From NCBI GenBank assembly GCA_947505025.1, contig CANNIJ010000002.1, forward strand, positions 1 through 34,606: 34,606 nt of DNA, in the 5' to 3' direction. Made by a program: the position numbers and the translations under genes. This document shows positions 16,306-24,225 of this stretch, in pieces (position 1 is the stretch's first letter; the number at the start of each line of letters is the position of its first letter). The notes under the pieces were generated by a model. The model had not been told where the DNA came from. It saw only the letters and a program-made list of their open reading frames with translations, and did no database searches. Origin of the DNA: Legionellaceae bacterium (GTDB lineage Bacteria; Pseudomonadota; Gammaproteobacteria; Legionellales; Legionellaceae).

Positions 16306-17739
16306 ATGACAAAAAAAATGATAGCAGAATTGGTAGTAATTGGCAGTGGTCCAGCAGGTTACACCGCAGCATTTAGAGCCGCGGATCTTGGTAAGAAAGT
16401 TGTGTTAATTGAGAAATTTAATGTTTTAGGCGGTGTTTGTTTGAACGTAGGTTGTATCCCTTCCAAAGCCTTGTTACATGTAGCCAAAGTACTAGATGAA
16501 ACTCGGGATATGTCTGCGCATGGAGTTACATTTGCTAAACCAACAATTGATCGTGATCAGTTGTTGGTTTGGAAAAACTCAGTAATTAATAAATTAACTG
16601 GCGGTTTAAGTGCTCTAGCAAAACAGCGCGGAGTACAGGTGATTACTGGTAATGCGCTATTTACCGATACACATCAATTAAGTGTGCAGTCAGACAGTGA
16701 AACCACTGAAATTACGTTTGAGCAGGCGATTATTGCTGTAGGCAGTTCGTCGGTTACATTACCATTTATTCCTGAGGATCCTCGGATTTTCTCCTCAACT
16801 GGAGCATTAGATCTAGCAAATATCCAGGGTTCATTATTAGTCTTGGGTGGTGGTATTATTGGACTAGAGATGGCTACAGTTTATGCTGCGTTAGGTGTGG
16901 ATGTAACAGTGGTCGAGTTTATGGATCAGCTAATCCCAGCGGCAGATGCCGATGTAGTTAGCGTCTTGCAAAAACGATTGATCAAGCAAGGTATTCACGT
17001 TCTACTCAAGACTAAAGTCACGGCAATTGATGCTAAAAAAGACGGTTTATATGTTTCTATGGAGGGTGCTGGTGCGGCTAGTACTGCTCCGCAATGCTTT
17101 GCGCAGATTTTAGTAGCTGTAGGGCGTCAGCCAAATGGTGGTAAAATTCAAGCAGAAAAAGCTGGTGTGAATGTAGATGCTCGAGGATTTATCAATGTTG
17201 ATAAACAAATGCGGACCAATGTTCAACATATTTTTGCTATTGGCGACGTAGTTGGCCAGCCTATGTTGGCGCACAAAGGTTTACACGAAGGTAAGGTTGC
17301 AGCAGAAGTGGCATGTGGTTTGAAGCATTATTTTGATCCAAAATGTATAGCAAATGTAGCATACACCGATCCTGAGGTTGCGTTTGTTGGCCTCACAGAA
17401 AAAGATGCTAAATCCAGTGGCGTTGCTTATGAGAAAGCCACATTTCCCTGGGCGGCAAGTGGTCGTGCATTGAGTACTGGTCGTTCCGAAGGCCTAACTA
17501 AATTATTATTTTGCCCAGCAAGCAAACGTTTGCTGGGTGCAAGTATTGTTGGGGTAAATGCAGGTGAGTTAATTGCAGAATTAGCATTAGCAATTGAAAT
17601 GAACGCTGATGTTGAGGATATAGCATTGACCATTCATCCGCACCCAACATTATCTGAAACTGTTGGACAAGCAGCAGAGATGTTTGAAGGTACGATTACT
17701 GATTTGTATTTTCCTAAGAAAAAACAAGGTCAAAAGTGA
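16306..17739 (+). CDS. lpd: dihydrolipoyl dehydrogenase (E3)
   Basis: This FAD enzyme reoxidises dihydrolipoate and reduces NAD+, completing the pyruvate dehydrogenase cycle. The FAD motif is GSGPAG (residues 13-18). The redox disulfide is C45/C50 in GGVCLNVGCIPSK. An NAD-binding LVLGGGIIGLEMA lies mid-protein, and the dimer-partner catalytic pair is in HPHPTLSE (H446, E451). Length 477 is typical. AAGGTGA at 16292-16297 is 8 nt before the ATG. It follows aceF by 15 nt and precedes pilW by 12 nt. It may also serve 2-oxoglutarate dehydrogenase if no other E3 exists in the genome. Confidence 0.97.
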   Translation: MTKKMIAELVVIGSGPAGYTAAFRAADLGKKVVLIEKFNVLGGVCLNVGCIPSKALLHVAKVLDETRDMSAHGVTFAKPTIDRDQLLVWKNSVINKLTGGLSALAKQRGVQVITGNALFTDTHQLSVQSDSETTEITFEQAIIAVGSSSVTLPFIPEDPRIFSSTGALDLANIQGSLLVLGGGIIGLEMATVYAALGVDVTVVEFMDQLIPAADADVVSVLQKRLIKQGIHVLLKTKVTAIDAKKDGLYVSMEGAGAASTAPQCFAQILVAVGRQPNGGKIQAEKAGVNVDARGFINVDKQMRTNVQHIFAIGDVVGQPMLAHKGLHEGKVAAEVACGLKHYFDPKCIANVAYTDPEVAFVGLTEKDAKSSGVAYEKATFPWAASGRALSTGRSEGLTKLLFCPASKRLLGASIVGVNAGELIAELALAIEMNADVEDIALTIHPHPTLSETVGQAAEMFEGTITDLYFPKKKQGQK

Positions 17740-17751
17740 TAGTAAAATAAG

Positions 17752-18330
17752 ATGCGTATTTTCTGGATGCCGGTTATTGGATTATTACTGATAGCTGTTT
17801 TAAGCGGTTGCCGGCAATCAGGACCACACATGGATGATCAGTTGGGTTTGGCATATCTGCAACAAGGCGATCGACCACGCGCCAAGCAGTCTTTGTTGCG
17901 GGCACTGGAGAATGAACCTAGATCGGCTTCAGTAAATGCTGCTATGGCATATTTTTTGGAAACAACAGATGATATAAAATTAGCAGGTGTTTTTTATAAA
18001 AAAGCCATACACTATTCAAAATCAGCTGAAATAGCTGCACATTGGAACAATTATGGTGCATTTTTATGCCGAAAAGGTGATACCGCACCGGCTGAAATAT
18101 ATTTTTTAAAGGCAGCGCATTATTTCAAATATACACACACAGCTCTAGCATATGAGAATGCTGGCTTGTGTGCGCTGGCTGCTGGTGATCAAGTAAAGGC
18201 CCGGACGTATTTTAAACAAGCTTTGATGCAGGATCCGTTACGCAAGCAAGCAGCCGATGCATTAGTGCATCTTGAAGGTCAATCAACAGGTGTTTTGACA
18301 GGCACGCTGGTGCATAGGAGTAACAAATGA
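17752..18330 (+). CDS. pilW: type IV pilus biogenesis lipoprotein PilW/PilF
   Basis: This outer-membrane lipoprotein helps secretin (PilQ) assembly for type IV pili. The signal peptide ends in VLSGC with the lipidated Cys at residue 20. The mature part is a run of TPR-type helix pairs: LGLAYLQQGDRPRAKQSLLR, then LAGVFYKKAIHY, NNYGAFLCRKGDTAPAEIYF and NAGLCALAAGDQVKARTYF. The 192-residue length is slightly below the usual ~250, and only the last repeats differ. The stop overlaps the rodZ start (ATGA). The pilW-rodZ order is conserved in gammaproteobacteria; usually rlmN lies upstream, while here it is lpd. Confidence 0.88.
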   Translation: MRIFWMPVIGLLLIAVLSGCRQSGPHMDDQLGLAYLQQGDRPRAKQSLLRALENEPRSASVNAAMAYFLETTDDIKLAGVFYKKAIHYSKSAEIAAHWNNYGAFLCRKGDTAPAEIYFLKAAHYFKYTHTALAYENAGLCALAAGDQVKARTYFKQALMQDPLRKQAADALVHLEGQSTGVLTGTLVHRSNK

Positions 18331-18908
18331 GTACATTGTTCGTAGCAGATGAGATTAGCACATCACATATTGAAAAACCTGGTGCTCATTTAGCAGCAAA
18401 AAGACAAAGCAAAGGTTACAGCGTAGAAGAGGTGGCATCTAAATTGCATTTGCGCGTATTGATGATTGAGTTGTTAGAAGCAGATGATTATAAGGCAATG
18501 CCTGAGTCTGTGTTTATTAAAGGATATTTGCGTGCATACGCAAAGTTCTTAGAAGTCCCAGCAGATCAATTAGTTGAGAATTTCACATCTTTGTACAGCG
18601 GAGATTTTAAAGTAGAGCGTACTTTATGGCAAAGTCAACGTAGAACTCATGGTGCCGAGAATATCGTTCGTTGGTTCACCGGGATATTTGCTGTTGGGGT
18701 TTTAATAGCAGTAGCTTGCTGGTGGCAAAATAATAAAGAAAGTGCCAAATTATTTAGTTCTAGTAGCATTACACACTCATCAGTAGCAATTAAAAACACT
18801 GATAACCATCAATCAGAAACTGAAATTAGACTGACCGATTTATCTAAAATGCGTTCTCTGTTGTCATCCTCAGCTCAACAAAATTCTTTGGAGACTCAAA
18901 GTGGTTGA
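18327..18908 (+). CDS. rodZ: RodZ-like cytoskeletal membrane protein (short)
   Basis: The N-terminal ~90 residues are a RodZ-type helix-turn-helix domain (GAHLAAKRQSKGYSVEEVA, then VFIKGYLRAYAKFLEVPAD). This domain binds the actin-like MreB and helps maintain rod shape. A linker and one membrane helix (about residues 113-133) follow, then a ~60-residue serine-rich tail. Full RodZ proteins exceed 300 residues and end in a periplasmic beta domain. That domain is missing here, so this is a short form with the cytoplasmic and membrane parts only. The frame is intact and overlaps hisS by 8 nt, which suggests a natural short version rather than recent damage. Confidence 0.8.
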   Translation: MSTLFVADEISTSHIEKPGAHLAAKRQSKGYSVEEVASKLHLRVLMIELLEADDYKAMPESVFIKGYLRAYAKFLEVPADQLVENFTSLYSGDFKVERTLWQSQRRTHGAENIVRWFTGIFAVGVLIAVACWWQNNKESAKLFSSSSITHSSVAIKNTDNHQSETEIRLTDLSKMRSLLSSSAQQNSLETQSG

Positions 18909-20196
18909 GAAAATTCAAGCTATTCGTGGCATGAATGATATATTGCCCGGGCAAACTTATGCTTGGCGTGTACTTGAGCAAACTTTTGCAGCTTGTGTGG
19001 CAAGTTATGGCTATAAAGAAATACGCTTCCCTTACGTTGAAAGTACTGCCTTATTTAAGCGCAGCATAGGTCCGGTGAGCGATATTGTCGAAAAAGAAAT
19101 GTATACATTCAATGACTTGAATGGTGATCAGTTAACCTTGCGTCCTGAAGGCACTGCAGGATGTGTACGTGCTTGCGTGGAACATGGACTATTAAGACAT
19201 CAGCAACAAAAATTGTGGTATAGCGGGCCTATGTTCAGGCATGAAAAGCCACAAAAAGGTCGTTACCGACAATTCAGTCAGTTTGGGGTTGAGGTTTTTG
19301 GTCTGGCTGGTGTAGGAATTGAGCTTGAATTGTTGTTGATGTGTAGAGAGTTATGGGCTAGTTTAGGCTTAACTGAAATTGTGCGGCTACACTTAAATAC
19401 GTTGGGCTCGGCACAAGAACGACAACAATATCGTGATTTATTGATTGAGTATTTTTCAGCCAATCAAGCTGACCTAGATGATGAAAGTCAGCGACGACTA
19501 CATCGTAATCCAATGCGGATTTTAGACAGTAAAAATCCTGAAATGCAGGCATTAATCCATGCTGCGCCTACAGTGCAATCGGTGTTAGGTGATGATAGCA
19601 AGGATCATTTTGATTCTTTGTGTAATGGGTTAACTGAACTGGGAATTAAATACACGATAGATCCGTTTTTAGTTCGCGGGTTAGATTATTACGAGCACAC
19701 CGTGTTTGAGTGGATGACTGATCGTTTGGGCAGCCAAGCGACAATTTGTGGTGGTGGTCGTTTTGATTTATTAATCCCACAATTGGGCGGTAATCCAACA
19801 CCTGCAGTTGGATTTGCCATGGGTGCTGAGCGTATTTTATTATTAATGGCGGCACAGCAGCCTCTAATTGAGCCTGCAATAGATATCATGGTTCTGACTT
19901 TGGGAGAACAAGCCTTGGTTTGTGCGTTAAAATTAGCCGAATCATTACGTACCGCTTTTGGGTGTTGTGTGTCGGTAAATACATCTGGTGCTAAATTTAA
20001 ACGTCAGTTTAAAGATGCTGATCAATCTGGTGCACGCTGGGCTTTAGTCTTGGGCGAAGATGAAGTATTATCCAGGACTGTGGGAGTTAAGCCGTTGCGA
20101 TTAAATGATCCGCAGATAACCATGAGTCATGATCAGCTCATATCATATTTTTCTGAGAATTTGAAAGGAGAAGTACATGTCAGTTTACATGACTGA
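18901..20196 (+). CDS. hisS: histidyl-tRNA synthetase
   Basis: This class II synthetase charges tRNA-His. It starts at GTG 18901, with TGGAG ending at 18893, and the N-terminus IQAIRGMNDILPGQ is the family signature. Motif 2 is MFRHEKPQKGRYRQFSQFG. Histidine-binding motifs are LVRGLDYYEHTVFEW and CGGGRFDLL, with motif 3 in PAVGFAMGAERI, and an anticodon-binding domain forms the C-terminal ~100 residues. Length 431 is normal. It overlaps the RodZ gene by 8 nt and the YfgM gene by 20 nt, so all three are likely coupled. In most relatives ispG lies directly before hisS; it is absent here. Confidence 0.97.
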   Translation: MVEKIQAIRGMNDILPGQTYAWRVLEQTFAACVASYGYKEIRFPYVESTALFKRSIGPVSDIVEKEMYTFNDLNGDQLTLRPEGTAGCVRACVEHGLLRHQQQKLWYSGPMFRHEKPQKGRYRQFSQFGVEVFGLAGVGIELELLLMCRELWASLGLTEIVRLHLNTLGSAQERQQYRDLLIEYFSANQADLDDESQRRLHRNPMRILDSKNPEMQALIHAAPTVQSVLGDDSKDHFDSLCNGLTELGIKYTIDPFLVRGLDYYEHTVFEWMTDRLGSQATICGGGRFDLLIPQLGGNPTPAVGFAMGAERILLLMAAQQPLIEPAIDIMVLTLGEQALVCALKLAESLRTAFGCCVSVNTSGAKFKRQFKDADQSGARWALVLGEDEVLSRTVGVKPLRLNDPQITMSHDQLISYFSENLKGEVHVSLHD

Positions 20197-20812
20197 GGCT
20201 GAGCAGATTGAGTGGTTGAAAAAAGGTTGGCTGCGTTATCAAACCTTAATTGTGAGTGGGCTATGTATTGCCTTGTTATCAATGTCTGCATTCAAGTATT
20301 GGCATTTTTATCATGACAAAAGGATACAAGAAGCTAGTGTTTCGTATGAAAGAATGATATTAGCTGAGTCACGTCACGAGACCCAAAATACTCAGGTTTA
20401 TGCAGAACAATTGATTCAGGATGATACTGGTACGGTGTATGCTGATGTTGCCAGACTAATGCTGGCGGCTGAACTTGTACAGCAACATAAATATGAACTG
20501 GCAAACAGTACTCTGGAGTTTTTAATCCAGAATTCAAGTCGACAACCTATGATTGATCTGGCCAAGTTACGTTTATCACGGGTCTTGATGGCAGAACATA
20601 AATATGAACAAGCGCTAGCATTACTAAAAGCCATAAAAAAATCCCCTTACTATGGATTAATTAACGTTACAATCGGCGATCTTTATGTTGCAATGGGCAA
20701 TAATAAACAAGCTATTATATTTTATAATCGAGCGCATACATACTTAGAAACAAGTGGTATTACACATGTTTTTCTGGATATGAAAATTGAACAGCTCAAA
20801 GAGGAAGGTTAA
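20177..20812 (+). CDS. yfgM: YfgM-like ancillary SecYEG translocon subunit (TPR)
   Basis: This is a single-pass inner-membrane protein. A short cytoplasmic N-terminus (MTEAEQIEWLKKGW, typical of YfgM), a membrane helix at about residues 23-42 and a periplasmic TPR-like domain match the family. Repeat-like segments include LMLAAELVQQHKYELANSTL, KLRLSRVLMAEHKYEQALAL and IGDLYVAMGNNKQAIIFYN. YfgM associates with the SecYEG translocon and periplasmic chaperones. AAAGGAG at 20164-20170 is 6 nt before the ATG, inside the hisS 3' end. Gene order hisS-yfgM-bamB-der is conserved and supports the call. Confidence 0.9.
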   Translation: MSVYMTEAEQIEWLKKGWLRYQTLIVSGLCIALLSMSAFKYWHFYHDKRIQEASVSYERMILAESRHETQNTQVYAEQLIQDDTGTVYADVARLMLAAELVQQHKYELANSTLEFLIQNSSRQPMIDLAKLRLSRVLMAEHKYEQALALLKAIKKSPYYGLINVTIGDLYVAMGNNKQAIIFYNRAHTYLETSGITHVFLDMKIEQLKEEG

Positions 20813-20818
20813 TTGGTG

Positions 20819-21988
20819 ATGTTTTGTTTAAAACAATGGCGTAAAGCTGGATATATTGTATGTGTGATTTTTTCTGCGTGCACGCAAGTAGATGACTATA
20901 TTTTAGGTAAAGACAATACTCCAGCACCCAAACCGCTCGATACAATGAAGAATAAGATCCCTTTAAAGTTAGATTGGTCTGTGCTGGCCGGGGGTAAAAG
21001 CAATCGATTAACGTATCTAAAATTAACGCCAGTAGTAAAGAATAATATAGTTTATACAGCGGATAGCCATGGCCAGGTAGAATCACGTGATTCTGGTTCA
21101 GGTGAATTACGTTGGGCCACGCAATTAAAGCATGGGGTTCTGAGCGGCCCAAGTGTGGGTGAGGCTGGAGTTGCTTTAGGGACTGATGCATCCTCACTGG
21201 TTGTCTTGAATAAATCAGATGGGCATAAAATTTGGCAAGCAAAACTATCAGGGGACGTTTTAGCACAACCTTTGATAATGAATCATAGTGTTTTTGTTAA
21301 AACTGTAGATGGTACGGTAGTATCATTAGCGATGAAAAACGGTGAAAAACAATGGTCTCTAGACCATGGTTCGCCACAATTGATTTTACAAGCAAGTTCA
21401 TCTCCAGTTCAGATGGGATCTAAGTTGCTAGTAGGTTTTTCAGATGGAAAACTTGAGTCTATAGATCAAACAACTGGTCACTCAGAGTGGCAAAGAGGTA
21501 TGATGTATCCGCGCGGATCAAGTGATGTTGAGCGTTTAGTTGATATTGATGCCGATCCGATCGTACATCAAGATACAGTTTATTTAGCCAGTTACCAGAG
21601 TTCCGTAGGCGCCTGGCAGTTAACTGATGGCCAATCTATATGGACCAAACCAGTCTCTGTTTACAAGAATATGGCAATTGATACTACAACTTTATATATG
21701 GTTGATCGTCATGACACAGTATGGGCTATAGCTCGTAGTAATGGTATGATTAAATGGAAAAATATCACGTTAAAAGCACGTGGGGTAACGGCTCCAGTTT
21801 TAATTGGTTCTTGGTTGATTGTTGGTGATCACACCGGCAACCTGCATGTGTTAGATGTTCAAACAGGGAATGTTTTAGCTCGTATATCATTACCTGCTGC
21901 CATTGATTCGGCGCCGGCAGCATCCGGTCATAACATCTACGTTATGACCGCAGATGGAAGATTAAACCGCTTGACGGTTGGAGCTTAA
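20819..21988 (+). CDS. bamB: outer-membrane assembly lipoprotein BamB
   Basis: This is the beta-propeller lipoprotein of the BAM complex, which inserts barrel proteins into the outer membrane. The signal peptide ends in IFSAC, placing the lipidated Cys at residue 21, and DDYILGKDNTP follows, as in other BamB proteins. PQQ-like repeats recur through the rest (GELRWATQLKHGV, DGHKIWQAKLSGDV, NGEKQWSLDHGSP, NGMIKWKNITLKARG), consistent with an eight-bladed propeller. TTG, GTG and ATG lie in tandem at 20813-20821. I chose the ATG because AAGG ends 10 nt before it, but the two upstream codons remain possible. der begins 1 nt after the stop. Confidence 0.93.
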   Translation: MFCLKQWRKAGYIVCVIFSACTQVDDYILGKDNTPAPKPLDTMKNKIPLKLDWSVLAGGKSNRLTYLKLTPVVKNNIVYTADSHGQVESRDSGSGELRWATQLKHGVLSGPSVGEAGVALGTDASSLVVLNKSDGHKIWQAKLSGDVLAQPLIMNHSVFVKTVDGTVVSLAMKNGEKQWSLDHGSPQLILQASSSPVQMGSKLLVGFSDGKLESIDQTTGHSEWQRGMMYPRGSSDVERLVDIDADPIVHQDTVYLASYQSSVGAWQLTDGQSIWTKPVSVYKNMAIDTTTLYMVDRHDTVWAIARSNGMIKWKNITLKARGVTAPVLIGSWLIVGDHTGNLHVLDVQTGNVLARISLPAAIDSAPAASGHNIYVMTADGRLNRLTVGA

Positions 21989-21989
21989 A

Positions 21990-23381
21990 ATGATTCCTGT
22001 AATTGCTTTAGTAGGGCGACCAAATGTAGGAAAATCAACGATTTTCAATCGATTAACACGCACACAACATGCATTAGTTGCTGATTTTCCTGGTTTAACT
22101 CGTGATCGACAGTATGGCGACGCTGTATTTGAAAACAAACCATTTATCGTTGTCGATACTGGCGGTATTGGTGTTGAAGATCGTGCTGTAGATGCATTAA
22201 TGCTCAAGCAATCTGCATTGGCATTAGAAGAAGCCGATGTGATTTTTTTTGTAGTGGATGGTAGATCTGGCCTGAATGCAATGGACCATGATATTGCTAT
22301 GCGTTTACGTAAGATAAGTAAGACAATTTATGTGATCGTAAATAAGATTGAAGGTCTGGATGAATCCATAGCGTGTGCTGATGCTAGATCACTTGGATTT
22401 GCTGTAGTACATGGAATTTCTGCTGCTCATGGTCAAGGCATTGTTCCATTATTAAAACATGTCACCGCCTCTTTTGAGCCGGCTGTAGTTGAAACAGAAG
22501 ATAGCTCTTTAGTGAAGATAGCTTTTGCCGGCAGGCCAAACGTAGGAAAATCCACGCTGATTAATCGCTTGCTCGGAGAAGAGCGCGTTGTAGTTTATGA
22601 TTTGCCGGGTACTACACGCGACAGTATATCAATACCATTTGAGCGAGACGGACAAGCTTATCACTTGATTGACACTGCGGGTGTGCGCAGGCGATCAAGA
22701 GTTGATGAAAAAATTGAAAAATTTTCTGTAATTAAAACCTTGCAAGCCATTAAAGCAGCTAATGTATGCGTAATGATGTTGGATGCTCAAGAAGGTTTAA
22801 CTGATCAAGATCTGCATGTTTTAGGCTTTATTATTGAATCTGGAAAAGCCCTGGTCATTGCCGTGAACAAATGGGATGGCTTAGATGAGTATACCAAAGA
22901 TCAAGTACGACAGGCTTTAGAACGAAGATTACATTTTGCTAGTTTTGCTAAAATTAGGTTTATATCCGCATTGTATGGTAGAGGATTAAAAGTTTTATTT
23001 AGTGATATTATGGATGCTTATACATCAGCAACGCAGGGGCTTTCAACCCCCAAACTCACACGTTTATTACAGTTACTTACAAATAAACATCCACCACCAT
23101 TGGTCAATGGAAGACGTATTAAATTACGCTATGCACATGCTGGCGGACAAAATCCACCTATAATCGTAATTCATGGTAATCAATTAGATTCGATTCCAGA
23201 GCATTACAAACGATATTTATCAAAAGCCTTTACTGAGCAATTATCTTTGATTGGAACACCATTGAAATTAGAGTTCAAAGATAACTTTAATCCATTTAAA
23301 GACAAAAAAAATCAATTAACAGACCGTCAGGTACGACATAAGCAACGATTAATGAAACGTGTTAAACGGCGAGGTAAATGA
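21990..23381 (+). CDS. der: ribosome-assembly GTPase Der (EngA)
   Basis: This essential GTPase with two G domains in tandem acts in maturation of the 50S ribosomal subunit. The first GRPNVGKST is at residues 9-17, with DTGG and NKIEG following. The second GRPNVGKST is at 181-189, with DTAG and NKWDG. The C-terminal KH-like domain (RRIKLRYAHAGGQNPP) ends in a basic tail (KQRLMKRVKRRGK). Length 463 is typical. ATG 21990 has TTGGAG 6 nt upstream; a TTG at 21978 would overlap bamB and lacks its own site. The stop overlaps the next gene's start (ATGA). Confidence 0.97.
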   Translation: MIPVIALVGRPNVGKSTIFNRLTRTQHALVADFPGLTRDRQYGDAVFENKPFIVVDTGGIGVEDRAVDALMLKQSALALEEADVIFFVVDGRSGLNAMDHDIAMRLRKISKTIYVIVNKIEGLDESIACADARSLGFAVVHGISAAHGQGIVPLLKHVTASFEPAVVETEDSSLVKIAFAGRPNVGKSTLINRLLGEERVVVYDLPGTTRDSISIPFERDGQAYHLIDTAGVRRRSRVDEKIEKFSVIKTLQAIKAANVCVMMLDAQEGLTDQDLHVLGFIIESGKALVIAVNKWDGLDEYTKDQVRQALERRLHFASFAKIRFISALYGRGLKVLFSDIMDAYTSATQGLSTPKLTRLLQLLTNKHPPPLVNGRRIKLRYAHAGGQNPPIIVIHGNQLDSIPEHYKRYLSKAFTEQLSLIGTPLKLEFKDNFNPFKDKKNQLTDRQVRHKQRLMKRVKRRGK

Positions 23382-23983
23382 TCTCCAGCGAATTAAATTG
23401 TTTTTTTTTGAAAACACACTTAGGACGAACAGTTTTTTTTGATCGCCACTTCGTACCGTGCGCAGCGAAAAATCTTAATGGACTGTACGCCTTTGTGAGT
23501 TATGCTGCTCCATCCTTGGTCGCACTTTCAGAGTTGACTGCATACGGCAGCCAACACGGTGGTTTGGATGCTATGGTGCATGTATTGAAGTTACATTCGT
23601 TGCGAATAAAACAACATTTTTTTGCCACTCAAGCACCATTTTTCCTACCTAAACGTGAGCCGATAGCTGGTGGTGAGGCCTGCTTTGTCCAAGGCGAATT
23701 AATGTGGTGGAATGTTAAAAGTGATCTTTTTTCGCGTCCCAAAGAATATCTACATGATGACTCACCATTATTAGAATCCTCGATTGCAGGGATAGGCTTT
23801 GCTACTGAAAAATTTATCTATATTGAACAGGCTGTTGCATTTGAGCAAAGCGCTTTAAGAGTTCTTTTTCATCCAAACGGACACTTTAAAGCAGGAAGCA
23901 TGCAACTGGTTACAACGCACATGCGACAGATTTATACCGAGCAGCCAGAAGATATTTTGTGCTTATCTCCTGTGTCAGGCTAG
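23378..23983 (+). CDS. hypothetical protein, 201 aa, coupled to der
   Basis: I recognise no family. The protein has no signal peptide or clear membrane helix. It is histidine- and phenylalanine-rich, with segments such as LKTHLGRTVFFDRHFVPC, VHVLKLHSLRIKQHFF and FLPKREPIAGGEACFVQGEL. The end (VTTHMRQIYTEQPEDILCLS) looks helical. It overlaps der by ATGA, with GAGG at 23371-23374 only 3 nt before the start, so translation probably depends on ribosomes finishing der. It is the last gene of the long run starting at 10.8 kb. Its position suggests steady low-level expression with core genes, but no function can be assigned. Confidence 0.65.
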   Translation: MISSELNCFFLKTHLGRTVFFDRHFVPCAAKNLNGLYAFVSYAAPSLVALSELTAYGSQHGGLDAMVHVLKLHSLRIKQHFFATQAPFFLPKREPIAGGEACFVQGELMWWNVKSDLFSRPKEYLHDDSPLLESSIAGIGFATEKFIYIEQAVAFEQSALRVLFHPNGHFKAGSMQLVTTHMRQIYTEQPEDILCLSPVSG

Positions 23984-24041
23984 TTGTCACTCGTAATTAA
24001 ATTCAATTATGAATTGCAATAAGGCGACATATGTTAGTTTA

Positions 24042-24084
24042 ACCCCATCGCAGATAGTACCTCAATTGTCTGACACAGTGGGGT
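24042..24084 (+). terminator. possible hairpin ending the der transcript
   Basis: ACCCCA (24042-24047) pairs with TGGGGT (24079-24084), with an inner CAGA/TCTG pairing. A TTTTT run comes only 7 nt after the stem, which is not classical. A second inverted pair, CTGTGTCAG (23970-23978) and CTGACACAG (24070-24078), overlaps it and offers an alternative fold. Confidence 0.3.
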
Positions 24085-24165
24085 GGCTATGTTTTTCAAA
24101 AATCCATGCCACTGCGTGGAGGTCCAGCACTTCGTTCTGGATCTCGTGTGGAGTTACATTTTTTT

Positions 24166-24181
24166 AAAAATGGCCATTTTT
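24166..24181. repeat. 16-bp perfect palindrome before era
   Basis: AAAAATGGCCATTTTT is a perfect palindrome within a very T-rich stretch. It sits just upstream of the candidate era promoter and could be an operator. It has no loop, so a hairpin terminator is unlikely. Confidence 0.4.
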
Positions 24182-24190
24182 TCTTTTTTC

Positions 24191-24199
24191 TGTTAAGAT
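24191..24199 (+). promoter_or_regulatory. candidate extended -10 promoter of era-recO
   Basis: TGTTAAGAT fits an extended -10 (TGn + TAAGAT). Transcription would start near 24206, leaving a ~20-nt leader with AGGAGG (24215-24220) 5 nt before the era ATG. No good -35 is present, which extended -10 promoters tolerate. Confidence 0.45.
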
Positions 24200-24225
24200 G
24201 GCACAAAAATAGACAGGAGGGATGC

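Noticed and set aside
24106..24225. 40-codon N-terminal extension of Era
   Set aside because: The stretch is T-rich and unlike Era, and the internal ATG at 24226 has a perfect AGGAGG at proper spacing.
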